64,000 bases of DNA from Duganella sp. Leaf126 (GTDB lineage Bacteria; Pseudomonadota; Gammaproteobacteria; Burkholderiales; Burkholderiaceae_D): the NCBI RefSeq assembly GCF_001423125.1, contig NZ_LMNW01000034.1, positions 76,444-140,443 of the forward strand, written 5' to 3'. Below the pieces are notes generated by a model that worked only from the letters and a program-made list of their open reading frames with translations, did no database searches and was not told the DNA's origin. The position numbers and the translations under genes are program-made. The stretch's first letter is position 1. Every line of letters starts with the position of its first letter. Positions 37,278 through 46,811 of this stretch are shown here, in pieces.

Positions 37278-39698
37278 ATGCGCGTCGGATTCCGCAGCCT
37301 CGAGAGCCGTATCGTCACCCTGTTCCTGGTGCTGATCGTGGTGCTGCAAGTGATCGGCCTGCTGGTGATCCAGCGCGGCATCGACAATAATGCGCGCCAG
37401 GCCATTGCCGGCGAATTGAGCAACGGCGCCAAGGTATTCGGCCGCCTGCTCGACCAGAATGCCCAGAGCCTGCGCTTCGGCGCCCGCCTGCTGGCGCGCG
37501 ACACGGCCTTCCTGGCCGCCATCGGCAACAACGACGAGGGCGACCGCGCCACCATCGAATCGGCGCTGGCCAACAGCGGTCGCCGCATCAAGGCGTCGAT
37601 GACGATGCTGGTCAACAGCGAGCGCAAGATCAGCGTGTCGACCAATGCGGCGCAGGCGGGCGCGCTGGAAAAAATCGTCGACGGCATGCTCGACGCGGCC
37701 GAAGCGGCGGACGGCGCCAACGGCATCGCCATCGTCGAGCGGCGTCCCTACCAGGTGGTGGTCATGCCGGTCAAAGCGCCGATCACCATCGGCTGGATCG
37801 TGATGACCTTCCCGATCGACCGCCAGCTGGCCACGGAAATGCGCGAAGTGACGTCGCTGCACGCCACCATCGCCACCCGCGACAAGGCCGGACGCTGGCT
37901 GCCGGCCGGCTCCACCTTCCTGGCGCCGTCGGCGCAGGCAGTGATCGAGCAGCTGCAGGCCATGCCGGCCAGGGATGTGACGGCGTTCGACCTCGACGTG
38001 GAAGAAAGCCGCTACAGCGCCCGGCTGCTGCGCATCGGCGAGGACGACGGCCAGTTTGCCGGCGTGATCCTGGCCCGCTCGATCGACGAGGCTACCGCCG
38101 AATACCGCCGCCTCGAGCGCTGGCTGATCTTGCTGACGCTGGGCGGCATCGTCATCTCCACCATCGCCATCGTGATCACTGCCAAGCGCATCGCCCAGCC
38201 GATCAGCGAGCTGGCAGCGACGGCGCGCCGGCTGGAGCAGGGCGACTACAAGGGCGAGATCGACACCCGTCGCGGCGACGAAATCGGTGCCCTGGCCGGC
38301 GCCTTCGACGCGATGCGCGACGCCATCGCCAGGCGCGAGCAGGAAGTGCGGCGCCTGGCGTACTGGGACACGCTGACCAATCTGCCCAACCGCGCCCAGT
38401 TCCTGGTGCTGCTCAACGACGCCTTGCAGGACGCGCGCCGCCGCGAAGAGGCGGTGTTCGTGCTGATGATGGACCTCGACCGCTTCAAGCATGTCAACGA
38501 CGTGATGGGCCACAGTTTCGGCGATGCGCTGCTGCGCCAGGTGGCTGCCCGCCTGCAGCTGCTGCTGGTAAACCGTCTGCAGTCGTCGGCGCAGGTGGCG
38601 CGCCTGGGCGGCGACGAATTTGCCGTGCTGCTGCCGGCGTCCGACCTCGACGCGGCGCAGCGCATGGCCGGCGAGATCCTGCAGACGCTGGAGGCGCCGC
38701 TGTCGCTCGACGACCAGACCGTCGATATCGGCGCCGGGCTCGGCATCGCCGGCTATCCGGCGCACGGCGACGACGGCGAGGCCCTGCTGAGCATGGCCGA
38801 GGTGGCGATGTATGCGGCCAAGACGCGCAACGATGGCGCCGTGGTCTACGACGTGGCGATGGACCAGTCCAGCGCCAAGAGCCTGTCGCTGCTGACGGAA
38901 CTGCGCAACGCCATCGAGCGTAACGAATTCCGGCTGTTCGTGCAGCCCAAGATCATGCTCGACACGGGGCAGGTGGTGGGCATGGAAGCGCTGGTGCGCT
39001 GGGTGCATCCGGAGCGCGGCAACGTCTTCCCGGACGAGTTCATTCCGTTTGCCGAGCAGACCGGCTTCATCCGCCTGCTCACGCGCTGGGTGATGGAAAA
39101 ATCGGCGCAGCTGTGCCAGCAACTGGCCGCACAGGGCCATCACCTGAAGGTCTCGGTCAACCTGTCCACCCGCGATTTGCTGGACCAGGACCTGCCGGTC
39201 AAGTTTGCCGACCTGCTGGCGCGCCACCGCCTCTCGCCCGCGTCGTTCTGCCTCGAGATCACGGAAAGCGCCATCATGGACGACCCGGTGCGCGCCCAGA
39301 CCACCCTCGAGCGGCTGTCGCACATGGGCGTGGATCTGTCGATCGACGATTTCGGCACCGGCTATTCGTCGCTCGCCTACCTGAAGCGCCTGCCCGTCAA
39401 CGAACTCAAGATCGACAAGTCCTTCGTGCTCAACATGGAAAACGACGAGGGCGACACCAAGATCGTGCGCTCGACCATCGACCTGGGGCACAACATGGGC
39501 CTGCGCGTGGTCGCCGAAGGCATCGAGAGCGAGGCCGTCTGGCGCCTGCTGGCGGAACTGGGCTGCGACCAGGGCCAGGGCTACTTCATGAGCCGGCCGA
39601 TTCCGGGCGACCAGCTGGTCGCCTGGCTGGCGACCTGGCAGGCGCCGATCGCGGTGCCTGTGGCAGCGCCGTTTGCAGCCGCTTATCTGGCCGAATAA
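37278..39698 (+). CDS. membrane diguanylate cyclase/phosphodiesterase (GGDEF-EAL) with periplasmic sensor
   Basis: This 806-residue protein has a first membrane helix (about 12-31), a periplasmic dCACHE-like region to about 280, a second helix (about 283-305), HAMP, then GGDEF and EAL domains. The GGDEF motif is intact (residues 444-448, RLGGDEFAVL) and the EAL motif is intact (570-572, GMEALVRW). The catalytic stretches EITES, DDFGTGYSSL and KIDKSFV are also present, so both activities are possible. It turns c-di-GMP over in response to a periplasmic cue. The upstream co-operonic cupredoxin is a likely partner or upstream sensor. Confidence 0.93.
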   Translation: MRVGFRSLESRIVTLFLVLIVVLQVIGLLVIQRGIDNNARQAIAGELSNGAKVFGRLLDQNAQSLRFGARLLARDTAFLAAIGNNDEGDRATIESALANSGRRIKASMTMLVNSERKISVSTNAAQAGALEKIVDGMLDAAEAADGANGIAIVERRPYQVVVMPVKAPITIGWIVMTFPIDRQLATEMREVTSLHATIATRDKAGRWLPAGSTFLAPSAQAVIEQLQAMPARDVTAFDLDVEESRYSARLLRIGEDDGQFAGVILARSIDEATAEYRRLERWLILLTLGGIVISTIAIVITAKRIAQPISELAATARRLEQGDYKGEIDTRRGDEIGALAGAFDAMRDAIARREQEVRRLAYWDTLTNLPNRAQFLVLLNDALQDARRREEAVFVLMMDLDRFKHVNDVMGHSFGDALLRQVAARLQLLLVNRLQSSAQVARLGGDEFAVLLPASDLDAAQRMAGEILQTLEAPLSLDDQTVDIGAGLGIAGYPAHGDDGEALLSMAEVAMYAAKTRNDGAVVYDVAMDQSSAKSLSLLTELRNAIERNEFRLFVQPKIMLDTGQVVGMEALVRWVHPERGNVFPDEFIPFAEQTGFIRLLTRWVMEKSAQLCQQLAAQGHHLKVSVNLSTRDLLDQDLPVKFADLLARHRLSPASFCLEITESAIMDDPVRAQTTLERLSHMGVDLSIDDFGTGYSSLAYLKRLPVNELKIDKSFVLNMENDEGDTKIVRSTIDLGHNMGLRVVAEGIESEAVWRLLAELGCDQGQGYFMSRPIPGDQLVAWLATWQAPIAVPVAAPFAAAYLAE

Positions 39699-39796
39699 AA
39701 GTTTCCTGGCGGGCTGGCCTGGCGTGTCATATTCGTCATCGTTCAGGCTATGATCTGGTGGCCGGACACCTCCGTCCGTTTTCACCAAGGATCGCA

Positions 39797-41992
39797 ATGC
39801 CACGACGACTGACTCTCCTCGCTTCCCTGATCTTGACGCAAGCTGCCGCCATGGCGCAAACCTGCAACGGCAACTGGCCGGCCATCGATTACCCCGTGAC
39901 CCGCACGGTGGACCAGCAGGACAACTACCACGGCGCCACCGTCGCCGACCCGTACCGCTGGCTCGAAGACGCCAACAGCGCCGAAACGGCAGCCTGGGTC
40001 CAGCAGCAGAACCGGCTCACCCAAGGTTACCTGGCGCAGATCCCGGGCCGCGACGCCATCAAGGCGCGGCTCACCAAACTGTGGAACTACGAGCGGTTCA
40101 GTGTGCCGTTCAAGGAGGGCGGACGTTATTTCTACAGCCGCAACGACGGCCTGCAAAACCAGGCGGTGCTCTACACGATGAAGTCGCTGGCCGATACGCC
40201 GCGCCTGCTGCTCGATCCGAACACCCTGGCTGCCGACGGCACCGTGGCGCTGGCCGGACTGGCGATCAGCCCGACCGGCAAATACCTGGCCTACAGCACG
40301 GCCGCCTCGGGGTCGGACTGGAACGAGATCCGCGTGCGCGACATCGACACCGGCAAGGATATTCCCGACCAGATCAAGTGGGTCAAGTTTTCGAACACCG
40401 CGTGGCTGCACGACGGTTCCGGCTTTTTCTACAGCCGCTACGACGAGCCGACCGAAGCGGGCAAGCTCGCTGCCGTCAACTACTTCCAGAAGCTGTACTT
40501 CCACAAGCTCGGCACGCCGCAAAGCGCGGACGCGCTGGTGTACGACCGTCCCGACAACAAGGACTGGGGCTTCTCGGCCGAGGTGACCGAGGATGGCCGC
40601 TACCTGGTGATCACGTCCTCGCAGGGTACCGAGAACAAGAACCGGGTCTTCTACAAGGACCTGCAACAGCAGGACGGCAAGGTGGTGAGCCTGCTGGAGC
40701 AGTTCGACGCTGCCTACAACTTCGTCGGCAACGATGGTCCCGTGTTCTACTTCCATACCGAGCGCAATGCGCCGCGCGGACGCATCGTCGCCATCGATGT
40801 CAGGCAGCCGGCGGTCGCGAGCTGGCGCCAGGTGGTGCCCGAGAGCGGCAGCACGCTGGTGTCGGCCTCGCTGGTCAACAACGAATTGCTGGTCGATTAC
40901 CTGAGCGACGCCCACAGCCTGGTCAAGGTGTTCGACCTGCAAGGCAAGCCGCTGCACGACGTGGCGCTGCCGGGCCTGGGCACCGCGTCCGGCTTCTCGG
41001 GCAAGCGTGCCGACACCGAGACCTTCTATTCGTACACCAGCTTCACCACGCCGGCGACCATCTACCGCTACGATCTCAAGACCAACAAGAGCAGCGTGTA
41101 CCGCCAGCCCAAGGTGGACTTCGACCCGTCCGCGTATGAGACGCGCCAGGAATTCTTCACCAGCCGCGACGGCACCCGGGTACCGATGTTCATCGTCGCC
41201 AAGAAAGGCATCAAGTACGATGGCAGCAATCCGACCTATCTGTATGGCTACGGCGGGTTCAATATCTCGCTCACGCCCACCTTCTCGGTGGCCAACCTGG
41301 CCTGGCTCGAGATGGGCGGCGTCTACGTGATGGCCAATCTGCGCGGCGGCGGCGAGTACGGCGAAGCGTGGCACGAAGCAGGCACCAAGCTGAAAAAGCA
41401 GAATGTCTTTGACGACTTCATCGGCGCAGCCGAATGGCTGGTGGCGCACAAGGTGACGTCGCCGGCGAAACTGGCGATCGGCGGCGGCAGCAACGGCGGC
41501 CTGCTGGTGGGCGCCGCCATGACACAGCGTCCCGACCTGTTTGCAGCAGCCATCCCGCAGGTGGGTGTGCTGGACATGCTGCGCTTCCATAAGTTTACGA
41601 TCGGCTGGGCGTGGACGTCCGATTATGGCTCGTCCGACAACGCCGACGAATTCAAGGCGCTGCTCAAGTACTCGCCGCTGCACAACGTGAAAAAGGGCGC
41701 CTGCTACCCGGCCACCATGATCACCACGGCCGACCACGACGACCGCGTGGTGCCCGCCCACAGCTTCAAGTTTGCAGCCACCGTCCAGGCGGCACAGGCA
41801 GGACACCCCGGCGCCGCCCCGGTCCTGATCCGCATCGACAGCAAGGCAGGCCACGGCGCCGGCAAGCCGACGGCCAAGCAGATCGAAGAAGTCGCCGACC
41901 GCTGGGCCTTCCTCACCCGCGCCCTGCACATGGGCTCCAGCAATACCGGCAATACCAGCAACATCAGCAACACCAGCAACCTCAGCAAATAA
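39797..41992 (+). CDS. exported prolyl oligopeptidase (S9A)
   Basis: The 731-residue serine peptidase has a signal peptide (MPRRLTLLASLILTQAAAMA), a seven-bladed propeller and an a/b-hydrolase domain. Catalytic Ser565 lies in GGGSNGGLL; Asp and His lie in ADHDDRVVPAHS and GHGAGK. It cleaves after proline in short peptides in the periplasm or outside. The C-terminus ends in an Asn/Ser/Thr repeat from a CAGCAA-type DNA tract. The ATG at 39797 starts the exported form; longer readings overlap the GGDEF-EAL gene. Confidence 0.93.
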   Translation: MPRRLTLLASLILTQAAAMAQTCNGNWPAIDYPVTRTVDQQDNYHGATVADPYRWLEDANSAETAAWVQQQNRLTQGYLAQIPGRDAIKARLTKLWNYERFSVPFKEGGRYFYSRNDGLQNQAVLYTMKSLADTPRLLLDPNTLAADGTVALAGLAISPTGKYLAYSTAASGSDWNEIRVRDIDTGKDIPDQIKWVKFSNTAWLHDGSGFFYSRYDEPTEAGKLAAVNYFQKLYFHKLGTPQSADALVYDRPDNKDWGFSAEVTEDGRYLVITSSQGTENKNRVFYKDLQQQDGKVVSLLEQFDAAYNFVGNDGPVFYFHTERNAPRGRIVAIDVRQPAVASWRQVVPESGSTLVSASLVNNELLVDYLSDAHSLVKVFDLQGKPLHDVALPGLGTASGFSGKRADTETFYSYTSFTTPATIYRYDLKTNKSSVYRQPKVDFDPSAYETRQEFFTSRDGTRVPMFIVAKKGIKYDGSNPTYLYGYGGFNISLTPTFSVANLAWLEMGGVYVMANLRGGGEYGEAWHEAGTKLKKQNVFDDFIGAAEWLVAHKVTSPAKLAIGGGSNGGLLVGAAMTQRPDLFAAAIPQVGVLDMLRFHKFTIGWAWTSDYGSSDNADEFKALLKYSPLHNVKKGACYPATMITTADHDDRVVPAHSFKFAATVQAAQAGHPGAAPVLIRIDSKAGHGAGKPTAKQIEEVADRWAFLTRALHMGSSNTGNTSNISNTSNLSK

Positions 41993-42005
41993 AGGGGCCC
42001 CTCGT

Positions 42006-42101
42006 AAACCGCTGCGCGGCCCGCTGTCGCTTCTGCGTTGCGCAGCGTGCCGTCGCACGCTTGCGCTACGCAAGACGATGGCAGGCCGCGCGCAACGGTT
42101 T
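42006..42101. repeat. nested imperfect palindrome between convergent genes
   Basis: An outer arm (42006-42021, AAACCGCTGCGCGGCC) pairs with 42084-42101 (GGCCGCGCGCAACGGTTT). An inner arm (42035-42050) pairs with 42055-42071 around a 4-base loop. It lies between two gene ends, 14 bases after the peptidase stop and 31 bases before the XRE stop, so it may act as a bidirectional terminator, although no T-run follows. Confidence 0.75.
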
Positions 42102-42131
42102 GTCGAACTCCCCCGAGCTTCGGTCCTTGGG

Positions 42132-42707
42132 CTAGCGGTGGATGACCACCATCAGTGCCTTGGCTTCGGTCTTGCCGACGTTGCGGATCACGTGCTGGAG
42201 GTCGGCCGGGTAGCGGGCGGTGGCGCCGAGTTTGACTTTCTTCCTGTCGGTGCCGACCGCCACTTCCACCGAGCCGTGCAGCAGTGTCAGATGTTCCTGC
42301 GCGCCCGGGTCGTGGCCCTGCGAGGCCAGTTCGCCGCCCGGCGCGAGCGTCAGTTCATACCATTCGTATTTGCCGGCCAGTTCCATGGGGCCGAGGATGC
42401 GCAGTACGTAGCCCGCGTGGTGGCCGGGCAGGGTCGGGGTTTCGTGGGCGTCGAGCACGCGGATGGTGGCGATCTCCTTTTCGGCCGTCGCCAGCAGGTC
42501 GCCGATCGGCACGCCCAGTGCATTGGCCAGGCGCCAGGTGATGGCGATGGTCGGATTGGCCTTTTCACGCTCGATCTGCGACAGCATCGACTTCGACACG
42601 CCGGCAATGCGCGACAGGTCTTCGAGCGTCAGGCCGCGCGCCAGGCGCAGGCGTTGCAGGGCGGCGCCCACTTCGGGCGGGGCGTTGGTCGACACGGGTA
42701 TAGTCAT
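42132..42707 (-). CDS. XRE-family regulator with C-terminal cupin
   Basis: The 191-residue protein has an N-terminal XRE HTH (about residues 12-70, LRLARGLTLEDLSRIAGVSKSM) and a C-terminal cupin domain (about 110-185, LAPGGELASQGHDPGAQEHLT). Regulators of this PuuR/SutR type sense a small metabolite in the cupin. It is divergent from kbl–tdh, and the intergenic region has repeated GTGAATA/TATTCAC half-sites beside the kbl promoter. The likely job is control of threonine catabolism and of its own gene. Confidence 0.9.
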   Translation of the reverse strand: MTIPVSTNAPPEVGAALQRLRLARGLTLEDLSRIAGVSKSMLSQIEREKANPTIAITWRLANALGVPIGDLLATAEKEIATIRVLDAHETPTLPGHHAGYVLRILGPMELAGKYEWYELTLAPGGELASQGHDPGAQEHLTLLHGSVEVAVGTDRKKVKLGATARYPADLQHVIRNVGKTEAKALMVVIHR

Positions 42708-42721
42708 TGTTTTATCGGACG

Positions 42722-42815
42722 GTGAATAAATTGGCAGGGGTGACGTCAGGCCTGCAGCAGCCGCTTCGCGTGATGACGGCTTGCGCGGTTCACTACTTCT
42801 CTATAATATTCACTA
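42722..42815. promoter_or_regulatory. divergent promoter region with repeated TTCACTA/TATTCAC half-sites
   Basis: GTGAATA (42722-42728) is the exact complement of TATTCAC (42807-42813). TTCACTA occurs twice in direct orientation at 42789-42795 and 42809-42815, 20 bases apart. The second overlaps the end of a TATAAT -10 at 42802-42807 and the first lies between it and a TTGCGC -35 at 42781-42786. This positioning fits a repressor controlling kbl. Confidence 0.6.
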
Positions 42816-42928
42816 TATTGAATTTTAGTTCGACATAGCGGATTTCTGCCCCGGCAGTGAAAACGTGTCGAGATCGTACCATATTCCACCGCGGCTACCG
42901 GCACCACCATCCAGACAAGGGACCACCA

Positions 42929-44146
42929 ATGAGCATCGACGCCAAACAAACCTTCTTCACCGGCCTGCAGCATTCCCTCGACCAGCTGCGCAGCGACGGC
43001 CTGTTCAAGCCGGAACGGGTGCTGGCGTCGCGCCAGGGCGCCGAAGTGGTCGGCCAGGACGGCCGCACCCTGATCAATATGTGCGCCAACAACTACCTGG
43101 GCCTGTCCGGCGAGGAGTGGGTGGCACAGGCGTCGATCGACGCCACCGAAAAATACGGTTACGGCCTGTCGTCGGTACGCTTCATCTGCGGCACCCAGAC
43201 CGTGCACAAGCAGCTGGAGCAGGCGATTTCGGCTTTCCTCGGCACGGAAGACACGATCCTGTACGCGGCCGCGTTCGACGCTAACGGCGGCGTGTTCGAG
43301 CCGTTGTTCGACGACAACGACGCCATCATCTCGGACGCGCTCAATCACGCGTCGATCATCGACGGCATCCGCCTGTGCAAGGCCGCGCGCTTCCGTTACG
43401 CCCACAACGACATGGCCGACCTTGAAAAGCAGCTGCAAGCGGCAGCCGGCAAGCGCCACAAGGTCATCGTCACCGATGGCGTGTTCTCGATGGACGGCAC
43501 CATCGCCCAGTTGGACAAGATCTGCGACCTGGCCGACCGGTACGGCGCGCTGGTGATGATCGACGAGTGCCACGCCTCCGGCTTCATGGGCGCCACCGGC
43601 CGCGGTACCCACGAACACCACAACGTGATGGGCCGCATCGACATCATCACCGGCACGCTGGGCAAGGCCCTGGGCGGCGCCATGGGCGGCTTCACCTCGG
43701 CGCGCAAGGAAGTGATCGACATGCTGCGCCAGAAATCGCGTCCCTACCTGTTCTCCAACACGCTGGCGCCATCGATTGCCGGCGCGTCGCTGGCGGTGCT
43801 CGAGCGGCTGTCGCAATCGACCGAGCTGCGCGACCGCCTGCATCTCAATACCGCCTACTTCCGCAAGGAGATCGAGCGCATTGGCTTTACCATCAAGCCA
43901 GGCACCCACCCGGTGGTGCCGGTGATGCTGTTCGACGCGCCGGTGGCGCAGAAATTCGCGGCCCGCATGTACGAACTCGGGGTGCTGCTGTCGGGCTTCT
44001 TCTACCCGGTGGTGCCGCTGGGCCAGGCCCGCGTGCGCGTGCAGCTGTCGGCCGCCCACACGCGCGAACAGCTCGACACCGTACTCAAGGCCTTCGAACA
44101 GGCCGGCAATGAACTGGGCTTGTTGAATCACGCCGCCAAACAATAA
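42929..44146 (+). CDS. kbl: glycine C-acetyltransferase (2-amino-3-ketobutyrate CoA ligase)
   Basis: This 405-residue PLP enzyme splits 2-amino-3-ketobutyrate with CoA to glycine and acetyl-CoA, the second step of threonine degradation. PLP-binding lysine lies in TGTLGKALGGA, with the DECHASGFMGATGRG and NNYLGLSG motifs of the a-oxoamine synthase family. The ATG at 42929 (MSIDAKQTFF) fits family length. It is followed 22 bases later by the threonine dehydrogenase-like gene, giving a kbl–tdh operon under the divergent XRE-cupin regulator. Confidence 0.95.
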   Translation: MSIDAKQTFFTGLQHSLDQLRSDGLFKPERVLASRQGAEVVGQDGRTLINMCANNYLGLSGEEWVAQASIDATEKYGYGLSSVRFICGTQTVHKQLEQAISAFLGTEDTILYAAAFDANGGVFEPLFDDNDAIISDALNHASIIDGIRLCKAARFRYAHNDMADLEKQLQAAAGKRHKVIVTDGVFSMDGTIAQLDKICDLADRYGALVMIDECHASGFMGATGRGTHEHHNVMGRIDIITGTLGKALGGAMGGFTSARKEVIDMLRQKSRPYLFSNTLAPSIAGASLAVLERLSQSTELRDRLHLNTAYFRKEIERIGFTIKPGTHPVVPVMLFDAPVAQKFAARMYELGVLLSGFFYPVVPLGQARVRVQLSAAHTREQLDTVLKAFEQAGNELGLLNHAAKQ

Positions 44147-44168
44147 TATGCAGATCGTCAGGAACCCC

Positions 44169-45182
44169 ATGAACACCCATACTCCCAGCGCCGAACGTCG
44201 TCCCGTCGAACGCATCCTCGTCATCGGCGCCAACGGCCAGATCGGCAGCGAACTGGTGGAGGCGCTGGCCGCCACCCACGGCGCCGACAACGTCTTCGCG
44301 GCCGACATCAGCCCCACCAACCTGTATAACGCCGCGCGCTACCTGACCCTCAATGTGCTCGACAAGGAAGCGCTGGCGGCATTGGTGACCGGCGAAGGCA
44401 TCACCCAGGTATACCAGCTGGCGGCCATGCTGTCGGCCACCGGCGAAGCGGCTCCGCTCAAGGCCTGGACCCTGAACATGGATGGCCTGCTCAACATCCT
44501 CGAGGTCGCGCGCGAGCGCGGCGCCATCGGCAAGCCGTTGAAAGTGTTCTGGCCGTCGTCGATCGCCGCCTTCGGACCGAGCACGCCGGCGGTGGACACG
44601 CCGCAAACCACGGTGATGGATCCGACCACCATCTACGGCATCAGCAAGCTGGCCGGCGAGCGCCTGTGCGAGTATTACTTCATCAAGTACGGCGTGGACG
44701 TGCGCAGCATCCGCTACCCCGGCATCATCAGCTACAAGTCGCCGCCGGGCGGCGGCACCACCGATTACGCCATCGCGATCTTCCACGCGGCGCTGCGCGG
44801 CGAGCGTTATGAATGCTTCCTCGGCCCGCATACCACGCTGCCGATGATCTACATGCCCGACGCCATCCGCGCCACCATCGAACTGATGGACGCACCGGCC
44901 GAGCAGGTCAAGGTGCGCTCGTCGTACAATGTGGCGGGCGTATCGTTCAATCCCGAGCAGCTGGCGGCCGCCATTACCCGCGCGGTGCCGGCATTTACCA
45001 TCGCCTACCAGCCGGACAGCCGCCAGGCGATTGCCGACTCCTGGCCGCAAAGCCTGGATGACGCCGTTGCCACGGCCGACTGGGGCTGGCAGGCGCGCAT
45101 CGGCATCGACGCCATGGTCGCCGACATGCTGGCCAACGTGGACGTGCAGCCGGGGCAGGCCGTGCAAGGCAAGGCCGCTTAA
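44169..45182 (+). CDS. NAD-dependent L-threonine 3-dehydrogenase, SDR type
   Basis: The 337-residue extended SDR (UDP-galactose-epimerase-like) oxidises threonine to 2-amino-3-ketobutyrate, feeding Kbl. Motifs: NAD site VIGANGQIGSEL, active-site Ser/Tyr/Lys in WPSSIAAFG and YGISKLAGE, and YPGIISY typical of this branch. It is not the zinc-type Tdh of E. coli. I chose the ATG at 44169 with AGGAA just upstream; an ATG at 44148 overlaps the kbl end and lacks a site. Confidence 0.9.
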   Translation: MNTHTPSAERRPVERILVIGANGQIGSELVEALAATHGADNVFAADISPTNLYNAARYLTLNVLDKEALAALVTGEGITQVYQLAAMLSATGEAAPLKAWTLNMDGLLNILEVARERGAIGKPLKVFWPSSIAAFGPSTPAVDTPQTTVMDPTTIYGISKLAGERLCEYYFIKYGVDVRSIRYPGIISYKSPPGGGTTDYAIAIFHAALRGERYECFLGPHTTLPMIYMPDAIRATIELMDAPAEQVKVRSSYNVAGVSFNPEQLAAAITRAVPAFTIAYQPDSRQAIADSWPQSLDDAVATADWGWQARIGIDAMVADMLANVDVQPGQAVQGKAA

Positions 45183-45254
45183 GCACATTCGACCAGGCAG
45201 GCCGCCGGGTCGCACCGGTAGCGACTATCACCAAAAACATAACGAGAGACACTG

Positions 45255-46640
45255 ATGGACATGAGCGTATTCGATCTGTTCAAGATCGGCATAGGACCGT
45301 CGAGTTCCCACACCGTGGGGCCGATGGTGGCGGCGCGCCGCTTTCTGCTCGACTGCGGACCGCTCGACGACGCAACCGGCGTTACCGCCGAGCTGTACGG
45401 TTCGCTGGCGCTGACCGGCGTGGGCCACGCCACCGACAAGGCGGTGATCCTGGGCCTGATGGGCGAGACCCCGCAGGACGTGGCGCCCACCGAGGTCGAT
45501 GGCCGGCTCGCGGCCGCCGAAGCGGCCGGGCAGCTGGCGCTGCTCGGACAGCATCGGGTGCCGTTCAAGCGCGGCGTCCACCTGATCTTCCACATGGCGG
45601 AATCGCTGGCCGAGCACCCGAACGGCATGCGGTTCACGCTTACCCGCAGCAGCGGCGCCACCACCAGCAAGGTGTATTACTCGGTCGGCGGCGGCTTTAT
45701 CCGCGAGGAGGGCGAGGCCCAGCAGCCCGCGCCCGACGCCGGCCGCCCGACCTTGCCCTATCCGTTCGATACCATGGACCAGCTGCTGGCGCACGGCCAG
45801 GCCAGCGGCCTGACCATCCCGCAGATGTTGCGCGCCAACGAGTGCGCGCGCCTCGGCAACGATGAACTCGACGCCGGCATCGACCGCATCTGGCACGTGA
45901 TGCGCGACTGCATCCGGCACGGCCTCGATACGGGCGGCCTGCTGCCTGGCGGGCTGCAGGTCAAGCGCCGCGCGGCCCACCTGTGGCAGCAGGCGCAATC
46001 GAATGTCGTCCCCGCCAACCACTTGCCACACGATGCGCTGCACCAGGTCAGCCTGTATGCGATGGCGGTCAACGAGGAAAACGCCGCCGGCGGCCGCGTG
46101 GTGACGGCGCCCACCAATGGCGCTGCCGGCATCATCCCGGCCGTGCTGCGGTACTACGCTGAAGACTGCAAACCGAGCGATCCGGTTACCGGCATCCGCG
46201 ACTTCCTGCTCACGGCAGCTGCCGTCGGCATGCTGTGCAAGCGCAACGCCTCGATCTCCGGCGCCGAGGTAGGCTGCCAGGGCGAAGTGGGCGTGGCCTG
46301 CGCGATGGCTGCAGCAGGCCTGGTGGCAGCGCTGGGCGGGACCAACCTGCAAATCGAGAATGCGGCCGAAATCGGCATCGAGCATCACCTGGGCATGACC
46401 TGCGATCCGATCGGCGGCCTGGTGCAGATTCCCTGCATCGAGCGCAATGGCATGGGCGCAGTCAAGGCGATTACGGCAGCGTCGCTGGCGCTGAAGGGCG
46501 ACGGCACCCATTTCGTCAGCCTCGACGAGGTGATCGAAACCATGCGCCAGACCGGCGCCGACATGCAGGTCAAGTACAAGGAAACGTCCCTGGGCGGCCT
46601 GGCGATCCACGTCATCACGGTCAACCACGCGGCCTGCTGA
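45255..46640 (+). CDS. sdaA: L-serine dehydratase
   Basis: The 461-residue single-chain [4Fe-4S] enzyme deaminates L-serine to pyruvate. It has the N-terminal b-domain (SVFDLFKIGIGPSSSHTVGPM) and the catalytic domain with cluster cysteines in MLCKRNAS, EVGCQGE and GMTCDPIGG. The C-terminal residue is Cys (NHAAC), as in enzymes whose tail Cys reaches the cluster. It sits 72 bases after the threonine dehydrogenase gene and fits the same glycine/serine/threonine theme. An AGAGACAC stretch lies before the ATG at 45255. Confidence 0.95.
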   Translation: MDMSVFDLFKIGIGPSSSHTVGPMVAARRFLLDCGPLDDATGVTAELYGSLALTGVGHATDKAVILGLMGETPQDVAPTEVDGRLAAAEAAGQLALLGQHRVPFKRGVHLIFHMAESLAEHPNGMRFTLTRSSGATTSKVYYSVGGGFIREEGEAQQPAPDAGRPTLPYPFDTMDQLLAHGQASGLTIPQMLRANECARLGNDELDAGIDRIWHVMRDCIRHGLDTGGLLPGGLQVKRRAAHLWQQAQSNVVPANHLPHDALHQVSLYAMAVNEENAAGGRVVTAPTNGAAGIIPAVLRYYAEDCKPSDPVTGIRDFLLTAAAVGMLCKRNASISGAEVGCQGEVGVACAMAAAGLVAALGGTNLQIENAAEIGIEHHLGMTCDPIGGLVQIPCIERNGMGAVKAITAASLALKGDGTHFVSLDEVIETMRQTGADMQVKYKETSLGGLAIHVITVNHAAC

Positions 46641-46744
46641 GGCGTGGCACGGCGGCGCGGCGCTGGGGGGCGCCGGTGACTGGCAAGGCGGCGTCACGTG
46701 AGCGATAAAACAACGCGATCTGCACCGTAATCGCCGTGGCGCAC

Positions 46745-46750
46745 TATAAT
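46745..46750 (+). promoter_or_regulatory. -10 element of thrC promoter
   Basis: A perfect TATAAT lies 61 bases before the thrC ATG at 46812. It also overlaps an in-frame ATG at 46749, which is why that ATG is not taken as the start. No clear -35 is seen. Confidence 0.5.
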
Positions 46751-46811
46751 GTTCGCTCATTTTGCAGTGTTCCGTTTTTTCGTCGCCAGTACAACCGGAC
46801 TTATCTCACCT

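Noticed and set aside
46749..46811. Upstream extension of thrC by 21 residues
   Set aside because: The first ATG overlaps a TATAAT -10 element and the added residues match no family N-terminus.
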